A stretch of DNA of 64,000 bases from Alkalibacillus flavidus (lineage in GTDB: Bacteria; Bacillota; Bacilli; Bacillales; Alkalibacillaceae), in the NCBI RefSeq assembly GCF_040545925.1, contig NZ_JBEPMX010000004.1:62001-126000 (forward strand), written 5' to 3'. Shown piece after piece: positions 41,195 to 51,600 of this stretch. Each line of letters opens with the position of its first letter. The first letter of the stretch is position 1. A program made the position numbers and the translations under genes. The notes below the pieces were generated by a model. It saw only the letters and a program-made list of their open reading frames with translations, was not told the DNA's origin and searched no databases.

Positions 41195-42062
41195 ATAAGT
41201 CACCTCCTAATTTCGCTACAAACACATCTTCAAGGGTTAATGGTAATTCTTCAAATAAAATCGGGTTGTATTGCCTTAACACCGCTTCACTTTCAGCATC
41301 ATCTTCTTTAATCAACACAACACCGACGCGACCAGCCTGACTCAACACGTCAAGATGATCCTGGATATCATTCGGAAATGGCTCGTTATAGGCCACTTGC
41401 ACTTTCTTATATTGTTGTTTTAACGCTTCCATTTCGACTTCCGATTCCACCGTACCGTCTTTAAGAACGACAATGTGATCAGCCATTTTCTCGAGTTCAT
41501 CAAGACGGTGCGAAGAAATAATAACCGATACATCCTGTTTCGCGACTTCTTCTGCAATAAATTGGAGAATGTCTTTTTTAATAATGACATCGAGGCCGTC
41601 TGTTGGTTCATCAAGCAGTATGTACTGCGCATTCGTCGAAAACGCTAAAATAAGCGAAAACAACGCCTTTTGCCCTTTTGACATTTGTTTAATCTTGCCT
41701 GTCTTTTTAAAATTGAATTTATCGAGTAATTGATAGTAATAGTTCTCATCGAAAGACGGATAAACAACCTTGTAGAATTTAACAATCTCCTTAACGGAAT
41801 ACGCTTTAAGTGCATCAGTCGAATCGGGTACGAATACAACATTTTGTTTCACGTTCGGTTCACGAAATACACTTTTACCGTCGACTGTGATGGCGCCTTT
41901 ATCTGGATGAATGATACCTGAAATCATGCGTAACAGTGTTGTTTTTCCTGCTCCGTTACGTCCAACAATACCTGTGATTGTACCTGGTTGTACTTGAAAA
42001 TCAACGTGCTCTAATATAGTCGATCCGTCTAACGTTTTAGACACGTTATTGAGCTTAATCAT
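41184..42062 (-). CDS. ABC transporter ATP-binding protein (YtrB-like)
   Basis: A 292-residue ATPase; the ATG at 42062 overlaps the ytrA stop by 8 bp and is preferred to an upstream in-frame start inside ytrA. Walker A is GRNGAGKTTL, the signature is MSKGQKALFSLILAFS, Walker B is YILLDEPTDGLD with the switch histidine in SSHRLDELE. The C-terminal 80 residues form an extra regulatory domain. It couples ATP hydrolysis to the permease encoded next. Confidence 0.9.
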   Translation of the reverse strand: MIKLNNVSKTLDGSTILEHVDFQVQPGTITGIVGRNGAGKTTLLRMISGIIHPDKGAITVDGKSVFREPNVKQNVVFVPDSTDALKAYSVKEIVKFYKVVYPSFDENYYYQLLDKFNFKKTGKIKQMSKGQKALFSLILAFSTNAQYILLDEPTDGLDVIIKKDILQFIAEEVAKQDVSVIISSHRLDELEKMADHIVVLKDGTVESEVEMEALKQQYKKVQVAYNEPFPNDIQDHLDVLSQAGRVGVVLIKEDDAESEAVLRQYNPILFEELPLTLEDVFVAKLGGDLYVS

Positions 42063-42447
42063 GCGACTCTCCCCCTTCTTCCTTAAAAAACTCTTCAATC
42101 CACTGTTTCATTTCTTCTTTCGTCAAACCGGCTTGAACCGCTTTTTGCACCAGTTCTTCTGCTTGTTGTTTCAAGTGATCCACTTCCCTTTCTGTGACAA
42201 GCTCTAACACGTCGTCCGAGATAAACGTTCCTTTACCACGATAAGTGATAAACACGCCGTCGCGTTCGAGTTCTTTGTACGCTTTACTAACTGTGTTCGG
42301 ATTCACCATCAACTGCGCTGACATTTCACGGACAGAGGGTACTTTATCACCCGCAACAACGACTCCTTGTAATATACGTCGCTTTACTTCGTATATAATT
42401 TGTTCATAGATCGGCTGACTACTCGTCGGGTTTAATATAATGTGCAC
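42055..42447 (-). CDS. ytrA: GntR-family regulator, YtrA type
   Basis: A 130-residue regulator with only a winged helix plus a short dimerisation helix, the hallmark of the YtrA subgroup. The start is a GTG at 42447. The DNA-binding segment SVREMSAQLMVNPNTVSKAY is standard. It represses its own operon (ytrA-ATPase-permease) until envelope stress. A matching inverted repeat lies 26 bp upstream. Confidence 0.88.
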   Translation of the reverse strand: MHIILNPTSSQPIYEQIIYEVKRRILQGVVVAGDKVPSVREMSAQLMVNPNTVSKAYKELERDGVFITYRGKGTFISDDVLELVTEREVDHLKQQAEELVQKAVQAGLTKEEMKQWIEEFFKEEGGESHD

Positions 42448-42472
42448 GTCATCACCTCGTTTCTCTGTATTA

Positions 42473-42497
42473 AGTGTACTACATCAAATAGTACATT
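42473..42497 (-). promoter_or_regulatory. YtrA-type operator
   Basis: AGTGTA, 13 bases, TACATT: one base from the AGTGTA-N13-TACACT operator known for B. subtilis YtrA. Inside it TGTACTA and TAGTACA also form a perfect inverted repeat. It lies just upstream of the ytrA-like gene. Confidence 0.75.
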
Positions 42498-42519
42498 TGC
42501 AACAGTTATTTTTACAAAA

Positions 42520-42553
42520 AAATTAAGCTTGCCAATTATGACAAGCTTAATTT
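42520..42553 (-). terminator. Terminator overlapping the proC stop
   Basis: Twelve-bp perfect stem AAATTAAGCTTG / CAAGCTTAATTT with a 10-nt loop, then TTTTTGT on the minus strand. The left arm contains the proC stop codon. Confidence 0.85.
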
Positions 42554-43338
42554 CCAGTACATTTATCCATCGCCTGAATGACAGCACCTCTAAAGCCATT
42601 TTGTTCTAACGCATCGACTGCTTTAATTGTCGTACCACCTGGCGTGCACACTTGATCTTTCAATTCACCTGGATGATATTCCGTATCTAATACCATTTTT
42701 GCTGCGCCTAATAATGCTTGCGCTGCATATTGGTACGCTTGGTCACGCGGAATACCTTGTTTAACCGCCCCATCTGCTAACGCTTCAATAAACATATAGC
42801 CATAAGCAGGGGATGAACCACTAATTGCTGGTATCGCGTCCATCATTTTTTCATCGACTTGATCCGATCGGCCGTAAAGCGAAAATAAATCGTGAATCAG
42901 TTGGATCTCGCTATCTAACACATGCTCGTTTGCACAAAACACCGTCATGCCTTCACCGACTAAAGATGGGGTGTTTGGCATCGTGCGAATGATTTTCGTT
43001 TCTTTACCGAATGCAAGTTCAATATCTTTCATTCGAACGCCTACTGCAATTGTGACGATAATAGTATTGCGATTAATATCTTTTCGTATTTCTTCTATAA
43101 CGTGAGGATAAACGTGCGGTTTTACAGCTAAAAATAAAATATCACTTTCGCTTGCTACCCGACGATTATCGTGTCCAATATGAACGTCATACGTTTCTTT
43201 CACATGATCAATGGTTTCTTCAGTCACAGCTGATGCATGAATTTGTGATGGGTCAATCCCACCGTATTGAATCATCCCATTCATAATCGCCTGCGCCATC
43301 TTACCGCTACCGATAAACCCAATTTGTTGATCGATCAT
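42547..43338 (-). CDS. proC: Pyrroline-5-carboxylate reductase
   Basis: A 263-residue ProC, last step of proline synthesis (P5C + NAD(P)H to proline). The N-terminal Rossmann motif is IGFIGSGKMAQAIMNGM; the C-terminal signature ELKDQVCTPGGTTIKAVDAL carries the conserved substrate-binding loop. It is monocistronic with its own terminator. Proline is a major compatible solute in halotolerant Bacillaceae, but nothing here shows osmotic control. Confidence 0.93.
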   Translation of the reverse strand: MIDQQIGFIGSGKMAQAIMNGMIQYGGIDPSQIHASAVTEETIDHVKETYDVHIGHDNRRVASESDILFLAVKPHVYPHVIEEIRKDINRNTIIVTIAVGVRMKDIELAFGKETKIIRTMPNTPSLVGEGMTVFCANEHVLDSEIQLIHDLFSLYGRSDQVDEKMMDAIPAISGSSPAYGYMFIEALADGAVKQGIPRDQAYQYAAQALLGAAKMVLDTEYHPGELKDQVCTPGGTTIKAVDALEQNGFRGAVIQAMDKCTGN

Positions 43339-43436
43339 GTCTCCACCTCCATTTATACATTGTTGCTATGTTCTTTATTATAATACCTTTGTCAAATGAC
43401 GGGTAGTGATATGATTGGTTTTGGTGTGAAACCATG

Positions 43437-43479
43437 ATAAAAGCCAAGCTAGTATTGTTTAAGCTAGCTTGGCTTTTAT
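43437..43479 (-). terminator. Terminator after the phosphodiester glycosidase gene
   Basis: Sixteen-bp perfect stem ATAAAAGCCAAGCTAG / CTAGCTTGGCTTTTAT with an 11-nt loop, 8 bp after the stop codon; the symmetric A/T ends would allow termination in both directions. Confidence 0.9.
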
Positions 43480-43487
43480 TGAAAACC

Positions 43488-46010
43488 TTATTCGACGATA
43501 AATGGTTTAACCGTTTCGCTCAGTTTTTTATCGCCATCTTGTGATGTGACCGATCCAATGGTTAATTGATAAACACCAGGATCTAACGGTTCTTCTGGCT
43601 CTACGGCTATAACTTCTTTATTTTGTTCGATTTGATACGAAACATCAAAAGAATCGCCTTGTGCATTAGTTATAAAAATCGAGTCCGATTTAACGGAGTC
43701 AGTATCAATCGCTTGATCGAACGTAACACGCCATTCTTTTGTTGGTGAAACGACAGATTGGTCAAATGATGCGTCTGTATCGTGCTCACCATTATAAGAA
43801 AGTTGGAGTTCATCAACGTAAATAAACCCTTCGCCTTTTCGGTCGCTTGAAGGTTCCACAACATAAATCGAATTTAACGTATATGGCGTTTCGATCCCAT
43901 CAGGAATGTCTGCTGTGACATAATTCCAACCATCCCAATCCAATTCATGTTCTTCTGTGAAATTAAGATAATGAACATCACCCGACGCGTCTAATAATTG
44001 CGCTCTTAACCAATGACCTTCACCGTCACCAAACACCCATGCGCCTATTTCGTTCGGGCGATTACTAAACGATTGATTCCCATCATACTGTGCATATACA
44101 GCTGATGTGCCTTCACCATTATTGAAATTGTAATCGAGGCGCAGTGCGTTGCCTGTTACAGATGGCGCAAATTTGTCGCTCAGACGAATGTCACCCGTTG
44201 CACGGACAGTGTTGTCTGACCATTGATCGATCGTTTCAAACGAATCGATCACGACATCACCGCCACCGACTCTTACCTCTGATGTGTATGTTTGGTGATT
44301 GATTGTCGCATGGACTTCACCAGTTGCCGAGATACTATTCGCTGTTAAAACACCCTCATTGGAAATAACACCAATGTTACCGGACGTTGACCATTCGATT
44401 TGTGAATCATCCCAAACGACGTGAGACCCATCATTCATTTGCGGCGTTACGGTAAAGGATTGTGTTTCGCCTACACCTAAGCGGATATCATTTGGGGTCA
44501 TATCCACTTGGTCGAATCCGTCAACCACTTCAACCGGAATCGTTGTCGAAGCCCCATCATACGATGCCGTAATATTTCCTTCTCCAGCATTCGTTGCGAT
44601 AAATTCACCATTTTCAACTCGTCCAATATTGTTACTGACTGAGTATTCAACATCTGACTCGTTATATGTTAATGGATGATAATATTCATCTAAAACATAT
44701 TCGACATCAAGTCCAACTGATGCACCGTTAAGAATTTTGCCTTCTTCTGCGACATCGACGCTTATTTTTTCAGCTTTATCAGACTGATCCGTTACCATGG
44801 CAAATAAGCCGTTGGACACACCACGTTCATATCCACCGGAAGGACTATTCATCACACTCGTATGTGTATCACCATACTGACGTGCGACCATCGTCGTCGA
44901 ACCGCCTCCATCTAAGTTAATGGCATGTTCAACGCCTAAACTTTCAACGTATTCAGCCACTTCCTCCATCGTCATACCGTCACTATAACCTGGCTGACGT
45001 CCATCTACTGTAATAAAGAAGACTTCAGATCCATTAGCATTCGTCCCTACAACCGTGCGTGGATTCCTACGCTTTGCACGCGAACTATCTTCATCCATTT
45101 CTAAATCCACTTGTCCATTGCGAACGAGTTGCGGACCACTACCTAGAACAAATTCAGCTCCCTTCCATTCGTCATTAATATCGACGTTCAACTCAACACT
45201 GTCACCGACTTCTAAGTTATCGTCAATCGGGGTATCACCATGAATCGAAATGACAAACCCATCTTCAGGTTGTTGAATATATTCATTTGATAAATAACGA
45301 CGCACCTTTTTTACTTCACCAGTGATCGTATCACCAAACTGTATCGGTTCATCATCAATCAATTGATCAACTTGATCAACATGAATTTCGACACCATATT
45401 CATTCGTGCGCGTCCAATCAAACTTATGTGATGGTGTGAATAGCACCGTTTCACCCGAGCCACGCGCACCATTATATTTATCTATCTCATATGTTTTACC
45501 GTTAATTTCATAGGATAACTGCATGTCAAAGGAATCTATTTTAGCCGAACCATCTGGCATCATACCAAACGCTTTCGGCACACTCATATAACCACTAGAA
45601 TCGTCAGACACAGCACCCAAATTGAACAACTTATCATTTTGAGCGAGCATATAAGAAGGTCGTTCACTATCAAAGTGAAAGAAACTACCATTTATGCCTC
45701 CGACGACTTGTTGTGTATTATACGTTAATCGATCAGCTAACGTTGTCGTCGTTAATAGATTCGGATATGGATCACCGATATTAAGTCCGACATCAACATG
45801 CTGCTCTGACAAATCGACTGACATCATACGAGAAGACATCGCTTCTGATGACGATTCATCATAACGATTATAATCAACGCCCGGCGTTACTTCTAATTGA
45901 TCAGTTTCTATTAAACTCGCATGTGACACATGTTGGATAGAAAAAATGGATACGATTAATATTAACGATGCGACAAACCGTTTTAAGAGTTGCTTATGTA
46001 ATATAGTCAA
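43488..46010 (-). CDS. Secreted phosphodiester-glycosidase-like multidomain protein
   Basis: An 840-residue exported protein. The start is a TTG at 46010 behind GGGAGAG; the signal peptide ends near residue 31 (HVSHASL). Residues about 90-410 form an NAGPA-type phosphodiester glycosidase domain (motif INLDGGGSTTMVARQYG). Two Ig-like/Big_2-type regions follow (about 420-590), then a beta-sandwich carbohydrate-binding-like region (595-755), and a C-terminal SbsA-type Ig-like domain (WRVTFDQAIDTDSVKSDSIF). It probably acts on a cell-surface or exopolymer phosphodiester linkage; substrate unknown. It is very acidic. It follows the SLH gene by 93 bp with a terminator between them. Confidence 0.85.
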   Translation of the reverse strand: MTILHKQLLKRFVASLILIVSIFSIQHVSHASLIETDQLEVTPGVDYNRYDESSSEAMSSRMMSVDLSEQHVDVGLNIGDPYPNLLTTTTLADRLTYNTQQVVGGINGSFFHFDSERPSYMLAQNDKLFNLGAVSDDSSGYMSVPKAFGMMPDGSAKIDSFDMQLSYEINGKTYEIDKYNGARGSGETVLFTPSHKFDWTRTNEYGVEIHVDQVDQLIDDEPIQFGDTITGEVKKVRRYLSNEYIQQPEDGFVISIHGDTPIDDNLEVGDSVELNVDINDEWKGAEFVLGSGPQLVRNGQVDLEMDEDSSRAKRRNPRTVVGTNANGSEVFFITVDGRQPGYSDGMTMEEVAEYVESLGVEHAINLDGGGSTTMVARQYGDTHTSVMNSPSGGYERGVSNGLFAMVTDQSDKAEKISVDVAEEGKILNGASVGLDVEYVLDEYYHPLTYNESDVEYSVSNNIGRVENGEFIATNAGEGNITASYDGASTTIPVEVVDGFDQVDMTPNDIRLGVGETQSFTVTPQMNDGSHVVWDDSQIEWSTSGNIGVISNEGVLTANSISATGEVHATINHQTYTSEVRVGGGDVVIDSFETIDQWSDNTVRATGDIRLSDKFAPSVTGNALRLDYNFNNGEGTSAVYAQYDGNQSFSNRPNEIGAWVFGDGEGHWLRAQLLDASGDVHYLNFTEEHELDWDGWNYVTADIPDGIETPYTLNSIYVVEPSSDRKGEGFIYVDELQLSYNGEHDTDASFDQSVVSPTKEWRVTFDQAIDTDSVKSDSIFITNAQGDSFDVSYQIEQNKEVIAVEPEEPLDPGVYQLTIGSVTSQDGDKKLSETVKPFIVE

Positions 46011-46050
46011 TTTGTTGCTCTCCCTTTTTGTTTTTAATGTTATAACTTAT

Positions 46051-46085
46051 AAAACAACCTCCTATATTCCGATAGGAGGTCGTTC
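46051..46085 (-). terminator. Terminator after the SLH protein gene
   Basis: Minus-strand stem AACGACCTCCTAT / ATAGGAGGTTGTT (one G-T pair) followed by TTATAAG, 19 bp past the stop codon. Confidence 0.8.
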
Positions 46086-46103
46086 AACTATGTTAATAAT
46101 GAG

Positions 46104-46859
46104 CTATTCAATCGATAAGACCTTCGGCGGGTCAGCTTGTTCATCATTATTCGCTGCGTCATCATTGTTAGAGTCGTCTTGATTAGAGTCATCATTATTG
46201 GAATCATCGTTGTTACCACTATCATCGTTCGACTCATCAGATTCATTAACGTAATCCATCGCACCTTTCAGCATTTTTGAAAAGTCACTGCGCCTAACAT
46301 CACGGTCAACACCAAATTCATTATTTCCGACACCTTGTACGATACCGGCCGCAGCCATAGCATTAATATGCTCATCGTAATAAGTATCACCTACATCTGA
46401 GAAGCTTTGGTCTTCTACATCTTTAGGAATATCATAAGCATCGACAATAATCTTAGCAACTTGTCCACGTGAAATATAATCTCTTAAACCGAATTCCGTT
46501 TCGGAGTAACCATCAATCATACCTTGTTCATACATTGCTGCAATCGCTTGATTTTCTTCTTCATCGTTTCTAAAATCTTCAAAACTAGATGCTTCAACAT
46601 CACCTGGTTCTAAGTCAAGCGCTCGGTAAATCATAAGCGCCGCATGTCCACGGTAAATCGAATTCTCGGGATTAAAACTCCCATCTGGTGTTCCATTAAT
46701 GATCCCTTTTTGATATAACGCGTCTATTGCTTGATAGTGCATTGTCTTTTCATCAATATCCGAAAAATCCTCGCTAGCCGTTGCGGCAGATGCAACAACT
46801 GTCATAAGTATCATAACCGCTGCAATCATGCCAACCGAAAGCCATGTCGATCGTTTCAT
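46104..46859 (-). CDS. SLH-domain cell-surface protein
   Basis: A 251-residue exported protein: signal peptide (1-27, ending SAATA), three S-layer homology domains (about 30-82, 91-142, 150-203; motifs FSDI...ALYQKGIINGTPDGSF, RGQVAKII and SFSDV...GIVQGVGNNEFG), and a 45-residue acidic tail of Asp, Asn and Ser. SLH trimers bind pyruvylated secondary cell-wall polymer. It has no enzymatic domain, so it may be a wall anchor, or a short S-layer-associated protein exported through SecA2/SlaP (inference). Confidence 0.88.
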   Translation of the reverse strand: MKRSTWLSVGMIAAVMILMTVVASAATASEDFSDIDEKTMHYQAIDALYQKGIINGTPDGSFNPENSIYRGHAALMIYRALDLEPGDVEASSFEDFRNDEEENQAIAAMYEQGMIDGYSETEFGLRDYISRGQVAKIIVDAYDIPKDVEDQSFSDVGDTYYDEHINAMAAAGIVQGVGNNEFGVDRDVRRSDFSKMLKGAMDYVNESDESNDDSGNNDDSNNDDSNQDDSNNDDAANNDEQADPPKVLSIE

Positions 46860-47003
46860 TTGCGTTCCTCCCTAATTCTTAGCAGTCTACTACTCTATGT
46901 ATTTAATTTCTATTTTACATAATTTTGCGCCAAAAAGGAACGCCTTTTGACAAAAAGTATCAAAATGGTGCTAGATGACTAGTGCAGGACCATGACTTCA
47001 TAT

Positions 47004-47098
47004 TTATTAAATAAATCACTTCAGTTTTGAGATAAATCGCATGATTTATCTCAAAACTAGCTCCACTTATGAAATAACATGAACAAGTTATTTCATAA
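47004..47098. repeat. Phased array F: five TTAT-NNN-ATAA type units
   Basis: Cores at 47004 (TTATTAAATAA), 47025 (TTTTGAGATAA), 47046 (TTATCTCAAAA), 47067 (TTATGAAATAA) and 47088 (TTATTTCATAA); all steps exactly 21 bp. Units 2/3 and 4/5 form hairpins with 16-bp and 15-bp perfect arms that extend into the spacers. It lies between the gltD terminator and the SLH gene start. Confidence 0.93.
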
Positions 47099-47117
47099 GT
47101 GAAGAAAAGCAAAAAAA

Positions 47118-47149
47118 TAATCTGATAACGCCAAAGCGTTATCAGATTA
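47118..47149 (-). terminator. Terminator overlapping the gltD stop
   Basis: Fourteen-bp perfect stem TAATCTGATAACGC / GCGTTATCAGATTA, 4-nt loop, then TTTTTTTGC on the minus strand. The left arm includes the gltD stop codon. Confidence 0.92.
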
Positions 47150-48629
47150 TCACTTGTTCTGTTTCGTTTGCTAAATAGGTATCAACTTGTTCGGCTACTT
47201 CGCGTCCTTCGCGGATAGCCCAAACAACTAGGCTTTGCCCGCGACGTGCATCGCCTGCTGCGAATACATTGTCGTCGCTTGTGCGATAGTCATTTGTCCC
47301 ATCAACCGTCCAAATACGACCACGGTCGTCAAGTTCTAGGCCAAAATGGTCAAGGACATCGCGTTCAGGGCCTGTAAAGCCAATCGCAACAAATACTAAG
47401 TCTGCCTCCCACACTTCTTCTGTGCCTGGAAGTTCTTTTGTGACTAAGCGTCCGCCTTCTTCTACTTTTTCAACACGGACAGTTTTTAACGATGTTACGT
47501 CACCGTTTTCATTCGTTTCAAAGGCTTTCGTTAAAATTTCGTATTTTCTCGGGTCTTCATCGTAAGCTTCAACCGCTTCTTGATAGCCATAATCTAGTTT
47601 GAACGTCATTGGAAATAATGGCCAAGGATTGTCATCATCGCGTTCTTCAGGACTGGCTGGGTGTTTACCGAACTGCACCACACGAGCGCATTCTTGACGC
47701 AATGCTGTTGCAACACAGTCAGCGCCAGTATCACCACCGCCAATGACGATTACATTTTTACCGCGAGCATGAATCGCAGCTTGATCAGGGTCATGTTCTA
47801 ACGATTTCGTCGCTTCTGTTAAATAATCCATTGCAAAGTGAATACCATTGCTATCACGATTGTCTGCTGGTACGTCACGGTGTTGTTGTGAGCCTGTGCA
47901 AATAATGACAGCATCATTGTCGGCTTTTAACTCATCGCGCGTGATATCTTCGCCAACAGATGTGTTACATACGAAAGTAACACCCTCTTCTTCTAACAAC
48001 TTCACGCGGCGGTCAACCGTTTCTTTCTCCAATTTCATATTAGGGATACCATACATTAACAAGCCACCTGGTCGGTCGTCGCGTTCATAGACTGTCACCG
48101 TATGTCCTTGTTGGTTTAATTGGTCAGCTGCCGCTAAACCAGCTGGACCCGAGCCGACAACAGCGACTTGTTTACCTGTGCGATGCGCCGGTGGATTCGC
48201 TTGTTCCCAACCGTTTTCAAAACCGCGTTCGATAATTTCGTTTTCGATCGTTTTAATCGCAACAGGATCGTCATTAATCGCGAGGGTACATGACCCTTCA
48301 CAAGGTGCAGGACACACACGACCTGTAAACTCAGGAAAATTGTTCGTTTCTTTTAACCGTTCAAACGCGTGCTGCCAGTCTCCTTCGCTGACTAACTCAT
48401 TCCATTCAGGTATAAAATTGTTCACGGGGCAGCCAATATCCGATTGATTAAAACTAATCCCCGTATGGCAAAACGGCGTCCCACAGTCCATGCAACGAGC
48501 ACCTTGCCGTTGCAATTCGTCTTCATCTAATCGAATCGTATATTCGCCCCAATCTTTAATCCGGTCTATCGGGTCACGCGTTTGTTGATCTTCTCTCGAA
48601 TAGTCGATAAAGCCTCTTAAATAGCCCAT
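47142..48629 (-). CDS. gltD: Glutamate synthase small subunit
   Basis: A 495-residue beta subunit of NADPH-glutamate synthase; the ATG at 48629 (7 bases after GGAGG) is chosen among three adjacent start codons. Cysteine clusters CMDCGTPFCHTG and CPAPCEGSCTLAI bind Fe-S centres. FAD- and NADPH-binding loops are VGSGPAGLAAADQ and VIGGGDTGADCVATA. It passes electrons to GltB. It follows gltB in an operon under GltC. B. subtilis calls this subunit GltB and the large one GltA. Confidence 0.95.
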   Translation of the reverse strand: MGYLRGFIDYSREDQQTRDPIDRIKDWGEYTIRLDEDELQRQGARCMDCGTPFCHTGISFNQSDIGCPVNNFIPEWNELVSEGDWQHAFERLKETNNFPEFTGRVCPAPCEGSCTLAINDDPVAIKTIENEIIERGFENGWEQANPPAHRTGKQVAVVGSGPAGLAAADQLNQQGHTVTVYERDDRPGGLLMYGIPNMKLEKETVDRRVKLLEEEGVTFVCNTSVGEDITRDELKADNDAVIICTGSQQHRDVPADNRDSNGIHFAMDYLTEATKSLEHDPDQAAIHARGKNVIVIGGGDTGADCVATALRQECARVVQFGKHPASPEERDDDNPWPLFPMTFKLDYGYQEAVEAYDEDPRKYEILTKAFETNENGDVTSLKTVRVEKVEEGGRLVTKELPGTEEVWEADLVFVAIGFTGPERDVLDHFGLELDDRGRIWTVDGTNDYRTSDDNVFAAGDARRGQSLVVWAIREGREVAEQVDTYLANETEQVII

Positions 48630-48648
48630 CATCACACCTCCCTAACAC

Positions 48649-51600
48649 TTATTGAACGACTTGACTTGTTTCTGACTCTTCACGTTTTTGACGTAGCTTT
48701 TCTTTATATTCAACTGGAATGACTTTCACAAATTGACTCACCATATCACGCCAATGATTTAAAATATGTTTTCCACGTTTACTACCCGTCATATCGACGT
48801 GATTTTCGATCATAGTTTTCAGTTCATCTTCTTCATCGCGTTCTGAAACAGTCTCAAATAATACCATGTCGTGATTGGACTTCGCTTTCACCGCTTCCAT
48901 ATCTGGATTCCAAATATACGCGATACCACCAGACATACCAGCTGCGAAGTTTTTGCCAATGTCACCTAAAATGGCGACTCGACCACCCGTCATATATTCA
49001 CAACCGTTGTCACCAACACCTTCAACGACGGCACGGACACCACTATTACGCACGGCAAACCGTTCACCAGCTGCACCGTTGACGTAGGCTTCACCACCTG
49101 TTGCCCCGAAAAAGGTCACATTTCCGATAATCGTCTCAGCCATACGATGTACTGACGGTGGATTATGAGGGGTGATCGCCAGTTTACCACCTGATAAACC
49201 TTTACCGACGTAATCATTGGCATCACCTGTCACGTGCATCGTGATCCCGGCTGGCAAAAAGGCACCGAAGCTTTGACCGGCTGAGCCTGTGAAATTCAAA
49301 CGAATCGTATCGTCAGGTAAGCCCGCTTCACCATATCGCTTCGTCACTTCATGTCCGAGTTCGGTTCCGACTGTTCGATCCGTATTCGAAATCGGCAAAT
49401 CAATCGTCACAGCTTTCTTGGACTCTAAAATCGCTTGCACTTGTGGTAAAATCTCCGTCTGATCCATATGCACTTCATCATAACGACTGATGACCGGACG
49501 TTCTCGCTCTAACCAATCGTCATTGGAATGTTGTAATAACGGTTCAAAATCTAATTGCTTCGCTTTCGGATGTGCATCTTTTCTCGTGTTGACTTTAAGC
49601 AGATCCGTTCGACCAATCAGCTCATCAAGTGAACGAACACCTAATTGCGCCATTAATTCACGCATCTCTTCCGCGACAAATCGCATGTAATTGACGACGT
49701 GATCGGCTTGCCCGTTAAACTTTTTCCGTAAATCAGGGTCTTGTGTCGCAATCCCAACTGGACACGTATCTAAGTGACACGCACGCATTAAAATACAACC
49801 GAGCACAACCATAGGCGCTGTAGAAAAACCAAATTCTTCAGCACCAAGTAAGGCTGCTTTCATCACATCCTTACCTGTCATCAATTTACCATCCGTCTCT
49901 AAACGGACTTTTTCGCGTAATTGATTGAGGACAAGCGTTTGGTGCGCTTCAGCTAACCCGAGTTCCCACGGCAAACCAGCGTGACGGATACTCGTTTTCG
50001 GCGATGCACCCGTACCACCTTCGTAACCACTAATTAAGATCACATCAGCTTTACCTTTCGCTACACCCGCGGCAATCGTTCCAACGCCCGTTTTCGAAAC
50101 GAGTTTGACGTTGACGCGCGCCTCCGTATTCGATTTTTTCAAATCATAGATTAATTGCGCTAAATCTTCAATCGAATAAATATCATGGTGCGGCGGCGGG
50201 GAAATTAAGCCGACACCTGGCGTTGATTTACGTACATTCGCAATCCAAGGGTGCACTTTCTTCCCTGGTAAATGACCGCCTTCACCTGGTTTAGCGCCTT
50301 GTGCCATTTTAATTTGCAGTTCATCGGCATTCGTTAAATAATAACTCGTGACACCGAAACGACCCGATGCAATCTGTTTAATCGCACTCCGACGCAAGTC
50401 ACCATTATCATCCGGTGTAAAACGATCCGGGTCTTCCCCGCCTTCACCGCTATTACTTTTACCGCCGATACGGTTCATCGCGATCGCTAAAATTTCGTGA
50501 GCTTCTTGACTTAACGCGCCGTATGACATCGCACCCGTTTTGAATCGTTTCCAGATCGATTCAACCGATTCAACTTCATCTAACGGGATTGGATCACGAT
50601 TTGTATCATTAATATCAATTAAATCGCGTAGAAAGGCGACTTTTTCACCTTCGACTAATTCGGTAAACTGTTTGTAGCTTTTCGCATCATTCATGCGTGC
50701 TGCGTGTTGCAACGTATGAATCGTTTTCGGATTGAACGCATGATGTTCGCCGTCACTACGCCATTGCATGTCACCACCAGACGGTAGAGTGTTGCGCGTT
50801 AACGGATACGCCATGCGATGACGCGTTAAACTTTCTTCTGCAATCGTTTCTAGATCAATGCCGCCGAGTTTCGACGCGGATCCGCGGAAATATTTTTCCA
50901 TGACATCGTGACTTAAACCGATTGCTTCAAAAATTTGCGCGCCACGGTAACTTTGAATCGTTGCAATCCCCATTTTCGACATCACTTTCACGATGCCTGA
51001 TGTAGCCGCATCACGATAACGGTCAAACGCATCATGAACAGAGATGTTTTCTATATAATTATGGTCAATTAACGTCTCAATTGAACGGTACGCTAAATAC
51101 GGATAAATCATGTCCGCACCAAAACCGATTAATGTTGAAAACTGATGGACATCACGCGCTTCCGCTGTTTCAACGATCAAACTTGCTTTCGTACGCAACC
51201 CTTTTTCGACAAGATAATGGTGCAAACCGCTTACCGCTAACAACGACGGTATCGCGACATGATCTTCAGATTGTTTACGGTCTGATAAAATAATTAACGA
51301 TACGCCTTGGTTGATCGCCCGTTCTACACGTTTAAACAATTCATCTAACGCTGGCTCCAACCCTTTCGCACCTTTCGCGACAGGATAACAAATCGACACT
51401 TTTTCAAAACGGTAATCACTGCGCGAATTGTGAATAACCGCATCAAATTCTGCCTTCTTCAAAATCGGCGTATAAAGGCGAATTCGTTTACAGTGCTCAG
51501 GCCCATCATCTAGCACATTATGTTTTGGCCCTAAATATGATGTCGTCGACGTCACGAGTTTTTCACGAATCGCGTCAATTGGCGGGTTCGTCACTTGGGC

